DNA from: Halomonas aestuarii
GTDB lineage: Bacteria > Pseudomonadota > Gammaproteobacteria > Pseudomonadales > Halomonadaceae
DNA: 64,000 nt
Direction of reading: 5' to 3'
Assembly (NCBI RefSeq): GCF_001886615.1
Contig: NZ_CP018139.1
Location: 1,240,001-1,304,000, forward strand
Shown: one piece after another, positions 6,000 through 14,441 of the stretch
Layout of the letters: each line of letters begins with the position of its first letter
Numbering within the stretch: position 1 is the first letter of the stretch
Notes under the pieces: model-generated
Database searches by the model: none
Told to the model about the DNA's origin: nothing
Seen by the model: the letters and a program-made list of their open reading frames with translations, nothing else
Position numbers and translations under genes: made by a program

Positions 6000-8909
6000 A
6001 TGGATACCATTGCCACACCGGACAAGCCGTCCGTTTCCGTCACCGCACCCAAGGCCCTGCGCGTCATCAAGCGCAACGGCGACGTCATGCCCTTCGATGC
6101 CGACAAGATCGCCGTGGCCATGAGCAAGGCCTTCATCGCCGTGGAGGGCGACAACGCCGCGGCCTCCTCCCGGGTACGCGACTTCGTCCGCCAGTCCACC
6201 GAGGCCATCGAGCACGCCTTCCTGCGTCGCATGCCCGACGGCGGCACCCTGCACATCGAGGACATCCAGGACCAGGTCGAGCTGGCGCTGATGCGCGCCG
6301 GCGAGCAGCGCGTCGCCCGCGCCTACGTGCTCTACCGCGAGGAGCATGCCCGGGCCCGCGCCGCGGCCGGCGGCGACATCGCCAAGCCCCACCCGACGCT
6401 GCACGTGACCCTGCCCGATGGCGGCACCCGGCCGCTGGACCTGGGCCGCATCGAGATCCTGGTGTCCGATGCCTGCGAGGGGCTCGCCAACGTCGATGCC
6501 CAGAAGATCGTCGAGGACTCGCTGAAGAACCTCTACGACGGCGTCACCGTGGACGGCGTCTCCCAGGCGCTGATGATGACCGCGCGCACCCTGGTGGAGA
6601 AGGACCCCGACTACACCTATGTCACCGCGCGGCTGCTGCAGGACAACCTGCGCCGCGAGGCGCTCTCCTTCCTGGGCATCGCCGAGGAGGCCACCTTCGG
6701 CGAGATGGCCGAGCACTATGCGCCGGCCTTCAAGGCCTACATCGCCAAGGGCATCGAGTTCGAGCAGCTTGACCCGGCCCTGGCCGAGTTCGACCTCGAC
6801 CGGCTGGGCGAGGCGCTGGACCACCATCGCGACAACGCCTTCACCTACCTGGGCCTGCAGACCCTCTACGACCGTTACTTCATCCATCGCGACGAGGTGC
6901 GCTACGAGCTGCCCCAGGTGATGTTCATGCGCGTGGCCATGGGCCTGGCGCTCAACGAGGATGACCGCGAGGCGCGGGCCATCGAGTTCTACGAGCTGCT
7001 CTCCAGCTTCGACTACATGGCCTCGACCCCGACCCTGTTCAACTCGGGCACCGTGCGCAGCCAGCTCTCCAGCTGCTACCTGACCACCGTGCCCGACGAG
7101 CTGGACGGCATCTACAGCGCCATCCGCGACAACGCCATGCTCTCCAAGTGGGCCGGAGGCCTGGGCAACGACTGGACCCCGGTGCGCGCGCTCGGCTCCT
7201 GGATCAAGGGCACCAACGGCAAGTCCCAGGGCGTGGTCCCCTTCCTCAAGGTGGTCAACGACACCGCCGTGGCGGTGAACCAGGGCGGCAAGCGCAAGGG
7301 CGCGGTGTGCGCCTACCTCGAGACCTGGCACCTGGACATCGAGGAGTTCCTGGAGCTGCGCAAGAACACCGGCGACGACCGCCGCCGCACCCACGACATG
7401 AACACCGCCAACTGGGTGCCGGACCTGTTCATGAAGCGGGTCTTCGACGACGGCGAGTGGACGCTGTTCTCGCCCTCCACCTGCCCGGACCTCCACGACC
7501 TATACGGCGCCGCCTTCGAGCAGCGCTACCAGGAGTACGAGGCGATGACCCGCAACGGCCAGCTCAAGCTGTTCAAGCGGGTCAAGGCCAAGGACCTGTG
7601 GCGCAAGATGCTCTCGATGCTGTTCGAGACCGGCCACCCCTGGATCACCTTCAAGGACCCGAGCAACCTGAGAAGCCCCCAGCAGCATGCCGGGGTGGTG
7701 CACTCCTCCAACCTGTGCACCGAGATCACCCTGAACACCAGCGCCGACGAGATCGCGGTGTGCAATCTGGGCTCGGTCAACCTCGCCCAGCACGTGGTCG
7801 ACGGCGAGTTCGATGGCGAGAAGCTGAAGAAGACCGTCAAGACCGCGGTGCGGATGCTCGATAACGTCATCGACATCAACTACTACGCGGTGCCCCAGGC
7901 CAAGAACTCGAACCTCAAGCATCGCCCGGTGGGGCTCGGCATCATGGGCTTCCAGGACGCGCTCTACGCCCAGGACATCGCCTACGCCTCCGAGGACGCC
8001 GTCACCTTCGCCGACCGCTCCATGGAGCTGGTCAGCTATCACGCCATCGAGGCCTCCAGTGACCTCGCCGCCGAGCGCGGCCGGTACGGGAGCTTCGAGG
8101 GCTCGCTGTGGAGCCAGGGCATCCTGCCCATCGACTCCATCCAGAAGCTCAAGACCGAGCGCGGCGAGAAATACATCGAACTCGACGAGAGCGCCACCCA
8201 GGACTGGGATCGCATCCGCGACAAGATCGCCCGCCAGGGCATGCGCAACTCCAACGTGATGGCCATCGCCCCCACCGCCACCATCTCCAACATCTGCGGC
8301 GTGACCCAGTCGATCGAGCCGACCTACCAGAACCTCTACGTGAAATCGAACCTCTCCGGCGAGTTCACGGTGGTCAACGCGCCCATGGTCAACGACCTCA
8401 AGGCGCGCGGCCTGTGGGACGAGGTGATGATCAACGACCTCAAGTACTACGACGGCTCGGCCCAGCCCATCGACCGCATCCCGGACGACCTCAAGGCCAA
8501 GTACGCCACCGCCTTCGAGGTGGAGCCCAAGTGGCTGGTGGAGGCCGCCGCGCGGCGCCAGAAATGGATCGACCAGGCCCAGTCGCTGAACCTCTACATC
8601 AAGGGCGTCTCCGGCAAGAAGCTCGACGTGACCTACCGCATGGCGTGGTTCCGGGGACTCAAGACCACCTACTACCTGCGCGCCCTGGGGGCCACCTCGG
8701 TGGAGAAGTCCACCGTGGAGCGCGGCACCCTGAATGCGGTGAGCAACGCCGCGCCCGGCGCCGCACCGGCGCCGAGCCCCTCCGCCGCCCCCCAGGCAGC
8801 GGCGCAGGGCGAGCCCCGGGGCGTCGAGGACTTCCTGACGGGCAAGGGCGGCCAGCGTCCGCCGAACGCCTCCGACATCGATGAGCTGGGCTGCGAGGCC
8901 TGCCAGTAA
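6000..8909 (+). CDS. nrdA: Class Ia ribonucleoside-diphosphate reductase, alpha subunit, with two ATP-cones
   Basis: This 969-residue protein reduces NDPs to dNDPs with NrdB. Two tandem ATP-cone allosteric domains occupy about residues 15-115 (ALRVIKRNGDVMPFDADKI) and 120-220 (LHVTLPDGGTRPLDLGRIEI), followed by the ten-stranded barrel. Active-site residues are visible: Cys359 in SSCYLTT, the radical Cys573 and Glu575 in SNLCTEITLN, Cys588 in AVCNLGSVNL, the tyrosine pair in TTYYLRALG, and the C-terminal shuttle CEACQ. A Pro/Ala-rich linker precedes the shuttle tail. Start chosen at ATG 6000 because homology begins there; the frame is open upstream to 5763, but that would run through the NrdR boxes. 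The two-cone layout is known from Pseudomonas. Confidence 0.96.
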   Translation: MDTIATPDKPSVSVTAPKALRVIKRNGDVMPFDADKIAVAMSKAFIAVEGDNAAASSRVRDFVRQSTEAIEHAFLRRMPDGGTLHIEDIQDQVELALMRAGEQRVARAYVLYREEHARARAAAGGDIAKPHPTLHVTLPDGGTRPLDLGRIEILVSDACEGLANVDAQKIVEDSLKNLYDGVTVDGVSQALMMTARTLVEKDPDYTYVTARLLQDNLRREALSFLGIAEEATFGEMAEHYAPAFKAYIAKGIEFEQLDPALAEFDLDRLGEALDHHRDNAFTYLGLQTLYDRYFIHRDEVRYELPQVMFMRVAMGLALNEDDREARAIEFYELLSSFDYMASTPTLFNSGTVRSQLSSCYLTTVPDELDGIYSAIRDNAMLSKWAGGLGNDWTPVRALGSWIKGTNGKSQGVVPFLKVVNDTAVAVNQGGKRKGAVCAYLETWHLDIEEFLELRKNTGDDRRRTHDMNTANWVPDLFMKRVFDDGEWTLFSPSTCPDLHDLYGAAFEQRYQEYEAMTRNGQLKLFKRVKAKDLWRKMLSMLFETGHPWITFKDPSNLRSPQQHAGVVHSSNLCTEITLNTSADEIAVCNLGSVNLAQHVVDGEFDGEKLKKTVKTAVRMLDNVIDINYYAVPQAKNSNLKHRPVGLGIMGFQDALYAQDIAYASEDAVTFADRSMELVSYHAIEASSDLAAERGRYGSFEGSLWSQGILPIDSIQKLKTERGEKYIELDESATQDWDRIRDKIARQGMRNSNVMAIAPTATISNICGVTQSIEPTYQNLYVKSNLSGEFTVVNAPMVNDLKARGLWDEVMINDLKYYDGSAQPIDRIPDDLKAKYATAFEVEPKWLVEAAARRQKWIDQAQSLNLYIKGVSGKKLDVTYRMAWFRGLKTTYYLRALGATSVEKSTVERGTLNAVSNAAPGAAPAPSPSAAPQAAAQGEPRGVEDFLTGKGGQRPPNASDIDELGCEACQ

Positions 8910-8920
8910 GCGACCAACCC

Positions 8921-8944
8921 GGCCGGGGGCCCACGCCCCCGGCC
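8921..8944 (+). other. Intercistronic hairpin between nrdA and nrdB
   Basis: A perfect 10-bp GC-only stem (8921-8930 with 8935-8944, 4-base loop) lies in the 63-bp gap. No T-run follows, so it more likely sets relative nrdA/nrdB mRNA levels or pauses RNA polymerase than ends transcription. Confidence 0.6.
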
Positions 8945-8972
8945 CCGACCGACTCCGAGAGGTGGACACCAC

Positions 8973-10208
8973 ATGCTGAACTGGGACGACTTCCACGAAG
9001 ACGACACGGCCGTTGCCGAGGCCCCCGCTCCGGCCGCCCCGCAGCCCGCCGCCGAGCCGGCCGCGGCACCGCAGGGGACACCCGACCCGCGCGACGCCCG
9101 CCCCGCCGAGGGCGAGCGCCTCGCGCGCGCCCGCCAGGCGCTCGAGGAGCTCGACGTGGCCGCGGGCCTCCAGGAGCTCGAGATGGGCGCGGCGCGCATC
9201 GAGGTCGACGACAAGCAGATGATCAATGCCCGGGCCGACCTCAACCAGCTCGTGCCCTTCAAGTACGAATGGGCCTGGCAGAAGTACCTGGACGGCAGCG
9301 CCAACCACTGGATGCCCCAGGAAGTGAACATGAACGCCGACATCGCCCTGTGGAAGAGCGCCGAGGGCCTCACCGCGGACGAGCGGCGCATCGTCGAGCG
9401 CAGCCTGGGCTACTTCTCCACGGCGGATTCGCTGGTGGCCAACAACCTGGTGCTGGCCCTCTACCGCCTGATCACCAACCCGGAGTGCCGCCAGTACCTG
9501 CTGCGCCAGGCCTTCGAGGAGGCGATCCACACCCACGCCTACCAGTACTGCGTGGAGTCTCTGGGCATGGACGAGGGCGAGGTCTTCAACATGTACCGCG
9601 AGGTGCCGTCCGTCGCCGCCAAGTCCGCCTGGAGCCTCAAGCACACCCAGTCGCTGGCCCGCCCGGACTTCAACACCGGCACCCCGGAGACCGACCAGGA
9701 ACTGCTGCGCAACCTGATCGCCTTCTACTGCGTCACCGAGGGCATCTTCTTCTACTGCGGCTTCAGCCAGATCCTCTCCATGGGGCGGCGCAACAAGATG
9801 ACCGGGGTGGCCGAGCAGTTTCAGTACATCCTGCGAGACGAGTCCATGCACCTGAACTTCGGCGTGGACATGATCAACCAGATCAAGATCGAGAACCCGC
9901 ACCTCTGGACCCCCGAGTTCCAGGACGAGGTCACCCAGATGATCCTCGAGGGCACCGAGCTCGAGATCGCCTACGCCCGGGACACCATGCCCCGCGGCGT
10001 GCTGGGCATGAACGCGGCGATCATGGAGGAGTACCTGCACTTCATCTGCAACCGCCGCCTGGCCCAGATCGGCCTGAAGGAGCACTACCCCGGCGCGAAG
10101 AACCCCTTCCCGTGGATGAGCGAGATCATCGACCTGCGCAAGGAAAAGAACTTCTTCGAGACCCGCGTCACCGAGTACCAGGTGGGCGGCGCACTGAGCT
10201 GGGATTGA
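8973..10208 (+). CDS. nrdB: Class Ia ribonucleoside-diphosphate reductase, beta subunit
   Basis: The 411-residue radical-generating subunit of class Ia RNR. After a short MLNWDDF start comes an unusual Ala/Pro-rich stretch (about residues 15-45), then the ferritin-like core. Diiron ligands and the radical site are visible: [11 protein letters not shown] (Tyr190 as the radical tyrosine) and DESMHLNF, plus the RNR-specific W in EWAWQKYL. The C-terminal tail ends GGALSWD, in keeping with the NrdA-docking tail. A GAGAGG-type ribosome site precedes ATG 8973. It follows nrdA by 63 bp in one operon and ends before a strong terminator. No YfaE-type ferredoxin gene follows, unlike in enterobacteria. 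Confidence 0.96.
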   Translation: MLNWDDFHEDDTAVAEAPAPAAPQPAAEPAAAPQGTPDPRDARPAEGERLARARQALEELDVAAGLQELEMGAARIEVDDKQMINARADLNQLVPFKYEWAWQKYLDGSANHWMPQEVNMNADIALWKSAEGLTADERRIVERSLGYFSTADSLVANNLVLALYRLITNPECRQYLLRQAFEEAIHTHAYQYCVESLGMDEGEVFNMYREVPSVAAKSAWSLKHTQSLARPDFNTGTPETDQELLRNLIAFYCVTEGIFFYCGFSQILSMGRRNKMTGVAEQFQYILRDESMHLNFGVDMINQIKIENPHLWTPEFQDEVTQMILEGTELEIAYARDTMPRGVLGMNAAIMEEYLHFICNRRLAQIGLKEHYPGAKNPFPWMSEIIDLRKEKNFFETRVTEYQVGGALSWD

Positions 10209-10223
10209 TCCCGTAGACATCAG

Positions 10224-10244
10224 GCCGGGGCGCCCCGCCCCGGC
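10224..10244 (+). other. Hairpin just after nrdB
   Basis: A perfect 9-bp inverted repeat (10224-10232 with 10236-10244) lies 15 bp after the nrdB stop codon. Without a following T-run it probably protects the 3' end or acts with the stronger terminator at 10342. Confidence 0.5.
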
Positions 10245-10341
10245 AGCTGGAGGGAGGCCTCGTCATGATGGAGATGCCCATCGCGACCCGCGAGACGCAA
10301 GATGCCCGCGTCACCCGGCCTGCCGCCACCCCAGATGATGA

Positions 10342-10375
10342 CGCCCTGTCCGGCCATGCCGGGCAGGGCGTTTTT
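10342..10375 (+). terminator. Rho-independent terminator of the nrdAB operon
   Basis: A 13-bp stem with one internal T-G pair (10342-10354 and 10358-10370), a 3-base loop, and five Ts immediately after (10371-10375). This is a textbook intrinsic terminator and separates nrdB from the small gene at 10415. Confidence 0.9.
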
Positions 10376-10414
10376 CATGGCCCGGAAACAGGCACACCAA
10401 TGGAGGAACACCCC

Positions 10415-10723
10415 ATGCAGGTCACTCACTCCACCGCACGTCTCGACGCCAGAGAATGGCAGACCGCCCTGGATCGCGCCCTCAGCGCCCACGGCGAGGC
10501 CGACGCCCTGGCCCGCTACCCCCACCTCGCCAACGCCTTCCCCGCCTCCGCTCCCACCTCCCGGCCGCATCCCCTGCTCGACTACCGGGAGCTCAAGGCC
10601 TGGGCGACCCGCCGTGGCTGGCAGGTGCGTCCGGCACCGGAGCGGGCCTCAGGGGAGGACCGGCACCACCCGCCGGTGCGCTTCACCCGCCGGCCAGCGG
10701 GCCCCCGGCATCACCCGCACTGA
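10415..10723 (+). CDS. Small hypothetical protein between two terminators
   Basis: I do not recognise this 102-residue protein. The start at 10415 is chosen because GGAGG lies 9 bases upstream; a longer frame back to 10265 would run through the nrdAB terminator and is unlikely. The protein is soluble, with no signal peptide or membrane segment. It has an N-terminal helical region (DAREWQTALDRALSAHGEADALARYPHLANAF), a central LLDYRELKAWATRRGWQVRP, and a basic His/Pro/Arg-rich tail. Its isolation by terminators on both sides suggests its own promoter. It could be lineage-specific; codon usage looks like that of its neighbours. Confidence 0.6.
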   Translation: MQVTHSTARLDAREWQTALDRALSAHGEADALARYPHLANAFPASAPTSRPHPLLDYRELKAWATRRGWQVRPAPERASGEDRHHPPVRFTRRPAGPRHHPH

Positions 10724-10759
10724 GCCTGCCAGGCTCACGCCAGACTCCCTCCGACAGGA

Positions 10760-10792
10760 CCCCCGGCGCGGGCATCAGGCCCGCGCCGGGGG
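10760..10792 (+). terminator. GC-rich hairpin terminator after the small gene at 10415
   Basis: A perfect 14-bp stem (10760-10773 and 10779-10792) with a 5-base loop lies 37 bp downstream of the stop codon. The stem is very stable but lacks a T-run. The following 140 bp up to the next start contain a likely promoter region for the diguanylate cyclase gene. Confidence 0.7.
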
Positions 10793-10932
10793 CGGTCGCC
10801 TGCCGTCGCCTGGCGATTGCGTCTCGGCCATCGGCATGAGAGCTTCTGGTACTATCATCATCACGCGATGCCCGCCAGGGACGCCGGGCCAGGGCCGTCC
10901 CGACGGCCGACCACCTGCCAGAAGAGACCTCG

Positions 10933-11973
10933 ATGAAGGTGAAAGACCCTCTCCCCCCGCTGTCATGGGACGCTCGTCGGATCCAGATCCAGGGCTTCAT
11001 GACGGGGCTTCACCAGATCGAGTGGCTGCTGGTCACCCTGATCACGCTCTACCTGGTGCTCATCGGCGCCCCCGATGACCACACCCTGGAGCTGCTGGTC
11101 GCCACGGCCGCCTATTTCGGCTTCAGCCTGCTCGCCAGTCGCCTGCGGTTCTTCGACGAGCGCCAGCGCTGGCTGCTGGCCCTTCACACCTGGGTGATGA
11201 TCGGCTTCATCACCTGGTTCCTCCACAGCACGGAGGGCGTCTCCGGCCCCCTCACCAGCCTCTACCTGCTGGCAGTGGTGACCAGCGCCCTGACCCTCGG
11301 GGTGCTCGCCACCATGCTCGAGGTAGTGGCGATCGTCGCCTGCATCGTGCTGCTGCTCCAACTCGGCGACGAGCGCCTCATGGAGACGGCGAACCTCACG
11401 CTGCTGAGCATCAACCTCATCGCCTACCTGATCATCGGCTACCTGACCGCGGCGCTGGTGGACGGCATCACGGTCTCCAACCGGATGCTGCTCGAGATGG
11501 CGAGCCAGGACCCCCTGACCGGCCTCTTCAACCGTCGTGCCTTCAACGACCTGGTGAAACCGGTTGACGCCATGGCCAGGCGGTCGCGACGCCCCTACAG
11601 CGTCGTGGTCATCGACATGGACGGCCTCAAGGCCATCAACGACGCCCAGGGTCACGTCGAGGGCGACCGCGCCATCAAGCTCCTCGCCGAGGAGCTCAAG
11701 GCCCATACCCGCAGCAGCGACCTCCTGGCGCGCCATGGGGGCGACGAGTTCCTCATCATGCTGCCGGACACCGACGCCGGCGGGGCGACGCGGATGCTGC
11801 ACCGCCTGCTCGCGGATCCGGATCACGAGATCCCTGCCATCAGCATCGGGGTGGCCTGCTACCCCGAGCATGGCGAGAGCTTCGATGCCCTCTTCGAGCA
11901 GGCCGACCAGGCGATGTACGTCAGCAAGAGTCTCGGCGGCCGTCGGGTGCACGTCGCCGGCGCGCCCCGGTGA
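10933..11973 (+). CDS. Membrane-anchored diguanylate cyclase (GGDEF)
   Basis: A 346-residue protein whose first ~190 residues hold about five or six hydrophobic helices arranged in pairs, resembling the small membrane sensor modules seen ahead of GGDEF domains. The C-terminal domain (about 190-340) has DPLTGLFNRRAF at its start, the substrate-binding Asp-rich VVIDMDGLKAIND and an intact active site HGGDEFLI. An RxxD-type inhibitory site (RSSD) lies close to the GGDEF. No EAL domain follows, so it should make c-di-GMP from two GTP. A GAAGAGA precedes the start. The gene stands alone; input signal unknown. Confidence 0.92.
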   Translation: MKVKDPLPPLSWDARRIQIQGFMTGLHQIEWLLVTLITLYLVLIGAPDDHTLELLVATAAYFGFSLLASRLRFFDERQRWLLALHTWVMIGFITWFLHSTEGVSGPLTSLYLLAVVTSALTLGVLATMLEVVAIVACIVLLLQLGDERLMETANLTLLSINLIAYLIIGYLTAALVDGITVSNRMLLEMASQDPLTGLFNRRAFNDLVKPVDAMARRSRRPYSVVVIDMDGLKAINDAQGHVEGDRAIKLLAEELKAHTRSSDLLARHGGDEFLIMLPDTDAGGATRMLHRLLADPDHEIPAISIGVACYPEHGESFDALFEQADQAMYVSKSLGGRRVHVAGAPR

Positions 11974-12016
11974 GCCCTGCGACCACCAGCATGGACCACG
12001 GCAAAGGACAGACCCC

Positions 12017-13045
12017 ATGAGCTACTCCCCCTCGCCAGAGCGCTACGAGCGGATGCCCTACCATCGCTGCGGTCGCAGCGGCCTGAAGCTGCCGGCCCTG
12101 TCGCTCGGCCTCTGGCAGAACTTCGGCGAGACCGGAAGCGTCGACAACGCCCGGGCGATCTGCCGCACCGCCTTCGATCACGGCATCACCCACTTCGACC
12201 TGGCCAACAACTACGGCCCGCCCCCCGGCAGCGCCGAGGCGCTGTTCGGGCGCATCCTCGCGACAGACTTCGCCGGCTACCGCGACGAGCTGGTGATCTC
12301 CACCAAGGCCGGCTACCGGATGCACCCCGGGCCCTACGGCGAGTGGGGCAGCCGCAAGTATTTGCTCTCGAGCCTGGATCGCAGCCTCGAGCGCCTGGGG
12401 GTCGATTTCGTCGATATCTTCTACTCCCACCGCTTCGACCCCGAGACCCCGCTCGAGGAGACCATGGGCGCCCTGGACCAGGCGGTGCGCCAGGGCAAGG
12501 CGCTCTATGCCGGCATCTCCTCCTACAACGCGAAGCGCACCCGCGAGGCGGTCGAGATCCTGCGCTCGCTGGGCACCCCCTGCCTGATCCACCAGCCCAG
12601 CTACTCGCTGGTCAACCGCTGGATCGAGGACGACGGCCTGCTCGACACCCTCGACGACCTGGGCATGGGCTCGATCGTCTTCTCGCCACTGGCCCAGGGC
12701 CTGCTGACCGACAAGTACCTGGACGGCATCCCCGAGGACAGCCGGAGGGTCCGGGGCAAGGCGCTCAATGACGCCCACCTGTCGCCGGAGAACCTGGCGC
12801 GGGTGCGGGCGCTGAACGAGATCGCCCGTCGGCGCGGCCAGACCCTCGCCCAGATGGCCATCGCCTGGACGCTGCGCGGCGGCCGGGTGACCTCGGCGCT
12901 GATCGGCGCCAGCCGGCCCGAGCAGGTGATCGACAGCGTGGGCGCCCTCGCCGGGCCGGACTTCACCGACGAGGAGCTCGCCGAGATCGACCGCCATGCG
13001 GTGGAGGGCGGCGTGAACATCTGGGCGGCCTCCTCGGCGCACTGA
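12017..13045 (+). CDS. yghZ: Aldo/keto reductase, YghZ (L-glyceraldehyde 3-phosphate reductase) family
   Basis: A 342-residue NADPH-dependent (alpha/beta)8-barrel reductase. The AKR tetrad is present: Asp and Tyr in HFDLANNYGPPPGSAE, the Lys in VISTKAGYRM and the His in DIFYSHRFD. The long GPPPGSAE and PYGEWGSRKYL loops are typical of YghZ/AKR14 enzymes, which reduce L-glyceraldehyde 3-phosphate and methylglyoxal. E. coli YghZ is 346 residues, close to this length. Start is ATG 12017; the frame upstream overlaps the diguanylate cyclase gene and is not coding. It lies 43 bp after that gene and 6 bp before a DUF3565 gene, so the latter two probably form an operon. Confidence 0.92.
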   Translation: MSYSPSPERYERMPYHRCGRSGLKLPALSLGLWQNFGETGSVDNARAICRTAFDHGITHFDLANNYGPPPGSAEALFGRILATDFAGYRDELVISTKAGYRMHPGPYGEWGSRKYLLSSLDRSLERLGVDFVDIFYSHRFDPETPLEETMGALDQAVRQGKALYAGISSYNAKRTREAVEILRSLGTPCLIHQPSYSLVNRWIEDDGLLDTLDDLGMGSIVFSPLAQGLLTDKYLDGIPEDSRRVRGKALNDAHLSPENLARVRALNEIARRRGQTLAQMAIAWTLRGGRVTSALIGASRPEQVIDSVGALAGPDFTDEELAEIDRHAVEGGVNIWAASSAH

Positions 13046-13051
13046 GCCGGC

Positions 13052-13258
13052 ATGCGTCAGCCGATCGTGGGCTACCATCGCGACGAGGAGGGCCACTGGG
13101 TGGCGGAGCTCGCCTGCGGCCACAACCAGCACGTCCGTCACCAGCCGCCCTGGGTGGAGCGTCCCTGGGTGATCACCGAGGCGGGCCGACGCTCGCGCCT
13201 AGGTCTCGAGCTTCCGTGCGTCAAGTGCGACCGGGGCGAGCCGCGCGACCTGCCCTGA
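13052..13258 (+). CDS. DUF3565 family small protein
   Basis: A 68-residue protein matching the DUF3565 pattern throughout: IVGYHRDEEGHWVAELACGH at the N-terminus, HVRHQPPW in the middle, RPWVITEAGRRSRLG, and a C-terminal CVKCD pair. The conserved Cys and His residues suggest a metal-binding fold. Function is unknown; some relatives carry a pressure-regulated-protein annotation. It begins 6 bp after the aldo/keto reductase stop codon and ends just before a convergent hairpin terminator. Confidence 0.85.
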   Translation: MRQPIVGYHRDEEGHWVAELACGHNQHVRHQPPWVERPWVITEAGRRSRLGLELPCVKCDRGEPRDLP

Positions 13259-13284
13259 CCCCCGCCCCGGGCCGGAATGACATC

Positions 13285-13303
13285 GGGCCGCCGAAGGCGG
13301 CCC
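13285..13303. terminator. Bidirectional terminator between DUF3565 and PLDc_N-type genes
   Basis: A perfect 8-bp stem with a GAA loop (13285-13292 and 13296-13303) lies between the convergent stop codons at 13258 and 13329 and can serve both. Confidence 0.7.
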
Positions 13304-13328
13304 GAGACCCTGCCTGGCGCAGGCGTCG

Positions 13329-13508
13329 CTACCCCTTGGGCCCGAACAGGAACCAGATGATCAACCCGATCAGCGGGAAGAACAGCAGCACCAGGATCCA
13401 CAGCAGCTTGGCCAGGCCGCCGGCCGGGCTCTTGGCCACCTTGACGATGGCCCAGATGACGATGATCAGCCAGATGAGGCCCAGCAGGCCTCCTACTTCG
13501 ATACCCAT
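13329..13508 (-). CDS. PLDc_N-type small membrane protein (59 aa)
   Basis: This short frame encodes MGIEVGGLLGLIWLIIVIWA at the start, then IVKVAKSPAGGLAKLLWIL, and ends in LIGLIIWFLFGPKG. Two transmembrane helices flank a short basic loop, exactly the pattern of the phospholipase D N-terminal (PLDc_N) domain when it occurs as a stand-alone small membrane protein. A GGAGACG ribosome site precedes the ATG at 13508. Such proteins are widespread in proteobacteria and lack the PLD catalytic HKD motifs, so no enzymatic role is implied. Function unknown. Confidence 0.85.
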   Translation of the reverse strand: MGIEVGGLLGLIWLIIVIWAIVKVAKSPAGGLAKLLWILVLLFFPLIGLIIWFLFGPKG

Positions 13509-13620
13509 GTGACGTCTCCTTGTCCGTGTCGGTTCGGCGAAGTGCCGCCTCTAGGGGTAGCACAGGCCAGGGTGCGGTGCACAGTCGCAGGCAGTAACGG
13601 GGTGTCAGCCCGCGTCAGCC

Positions 13621-14286
13621 TCACTCGGGCAACAGGTGGCCCACCTTGACGTAGATCAGCGCGCCGTCGTCGCCGGTGAAGGGGGTGTGCTGGCTGCGAT
13701 GGGGACTGCGCAGCCAGCTGCCCGCCGGATAGGCGCCATGCTCGTCATGGAAGGTGCCCTCGAGGACCAGGATCTCCTCGCCGCCCCAGTGGGCATGGGA
13801 CTGGAAGCGGGTGTTCGGGGCCCAGCGCACCAGGGCCACGTGCTCGCCCTCGAAGTCGTGCAGCGGCAGCACCTGGAGGCCCTCGACCAGGCCCGGTCGC
13901 CAGTCGCCGGCCCGGGTGTCGATCACCTTCTGCTCGGTGTCGTCCGGCGAGAACTGGTGCAGCTTGACGAAGATCAGGGCCCCCTGGTCCCCGACCCGGG
14001 GCGCATGGGCGGTGCCGATGGGATTGCGCAGGTAGTGGCCCGCCGGGTAGCGACCATGCTCGTCGGCGAACTCCCCCTCCAGCACCAGGATCTCCTCGCC
14101 CCCGCCGTGCTCGTGGGTCGGGAAGGTGCTGTTCGGCGCATAGCGCACCAGGGAGGTGGCCCGGGCCACCTCGTCGCCGACGCGGTCGAGCATCATCCGC
14201 TCGACGCCGGCCGTGGGGGAGTCCACCCAGCGATAGTCGTCGGGGGTGACCACCTCGCGGCGGCTGAAGTCGGCGTTGAGTCGCAT
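13621..14286 (-). CDS. ChrR-like double-cupin protein
   Basis: A 221-residue protein made of two similar cupin halves. Each half carries a metal-binding motif: THEHGGGEEILVLEG near residue 58 and SHAHWGGEEILVLEG near residue 160, followed by YPAGHYLRNP and YPAGSWLRSP respectively. This is the ChrR anti-sigma C-terminal cupin fold duplicated, but the zinc-binding anti-sigma N-terminal domain is absent, so it is unlikely to be an anti-sigma factor. Start chosen at 14286, preceded by GGAGAG; an in-frame ATG at 14397 overlaps the divergent gene's leader. Neighbour on the other side is a KefB/C-type transporter, divergently transcribed. Confidence 0.85.
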   Translation of the reverse strand: MRLNADFSRREVVTPDDYRWVDSPTAGVERMMLDRVGDEVARATSLVRYAPNSTFPTHEHGGGEEILVLEGEFADEHGRYPAGHYLRNPIGTAHAPRVGDQGALIFVKLHQFSPDDTEQKVIDTRAGDWRPGLVEGLQVLPLHDFEGEHVALVRWAPNTRFQSHAHWGGEEILVLEGTFHDEHGAYPAGSWLRSPHRSQHTPFTGDDGALIYVKVGHLLPE

Positions 14287-14441
14287 GGCAGTCTCTCCTG
14301 TGGGGCAATGAAGGGGCGTCGGTGACGAATGGGACCGGCCAAGGCGCCTGCCGTTCCCGTCGGGCGGCGCGTCCGCCTGACGCGCGGGCTGGCGCATCGG
14401 GTAACATGGGGGTCGCCCCCGCCGTTCGCAAGGAGCCCCCC

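Noticed and set aside
7500-10220. A 906-residue open frame on the minus strand, antisense to nrdAB
   Set aside because: GC-rich DNA with strong third-position bias leaves the antisense frame open; the plus-strand genes here have unambiguous RNR motifs and the antisense product has only low-complexity Gly/Val/His/Leu sequence.
10265-10414. Longer N-terminus for the small gene at 10415
   Set aside because: It would read through the nrdAB terminator hairpin and T-run, and a good GGAGG lies before the ATG at 10415.
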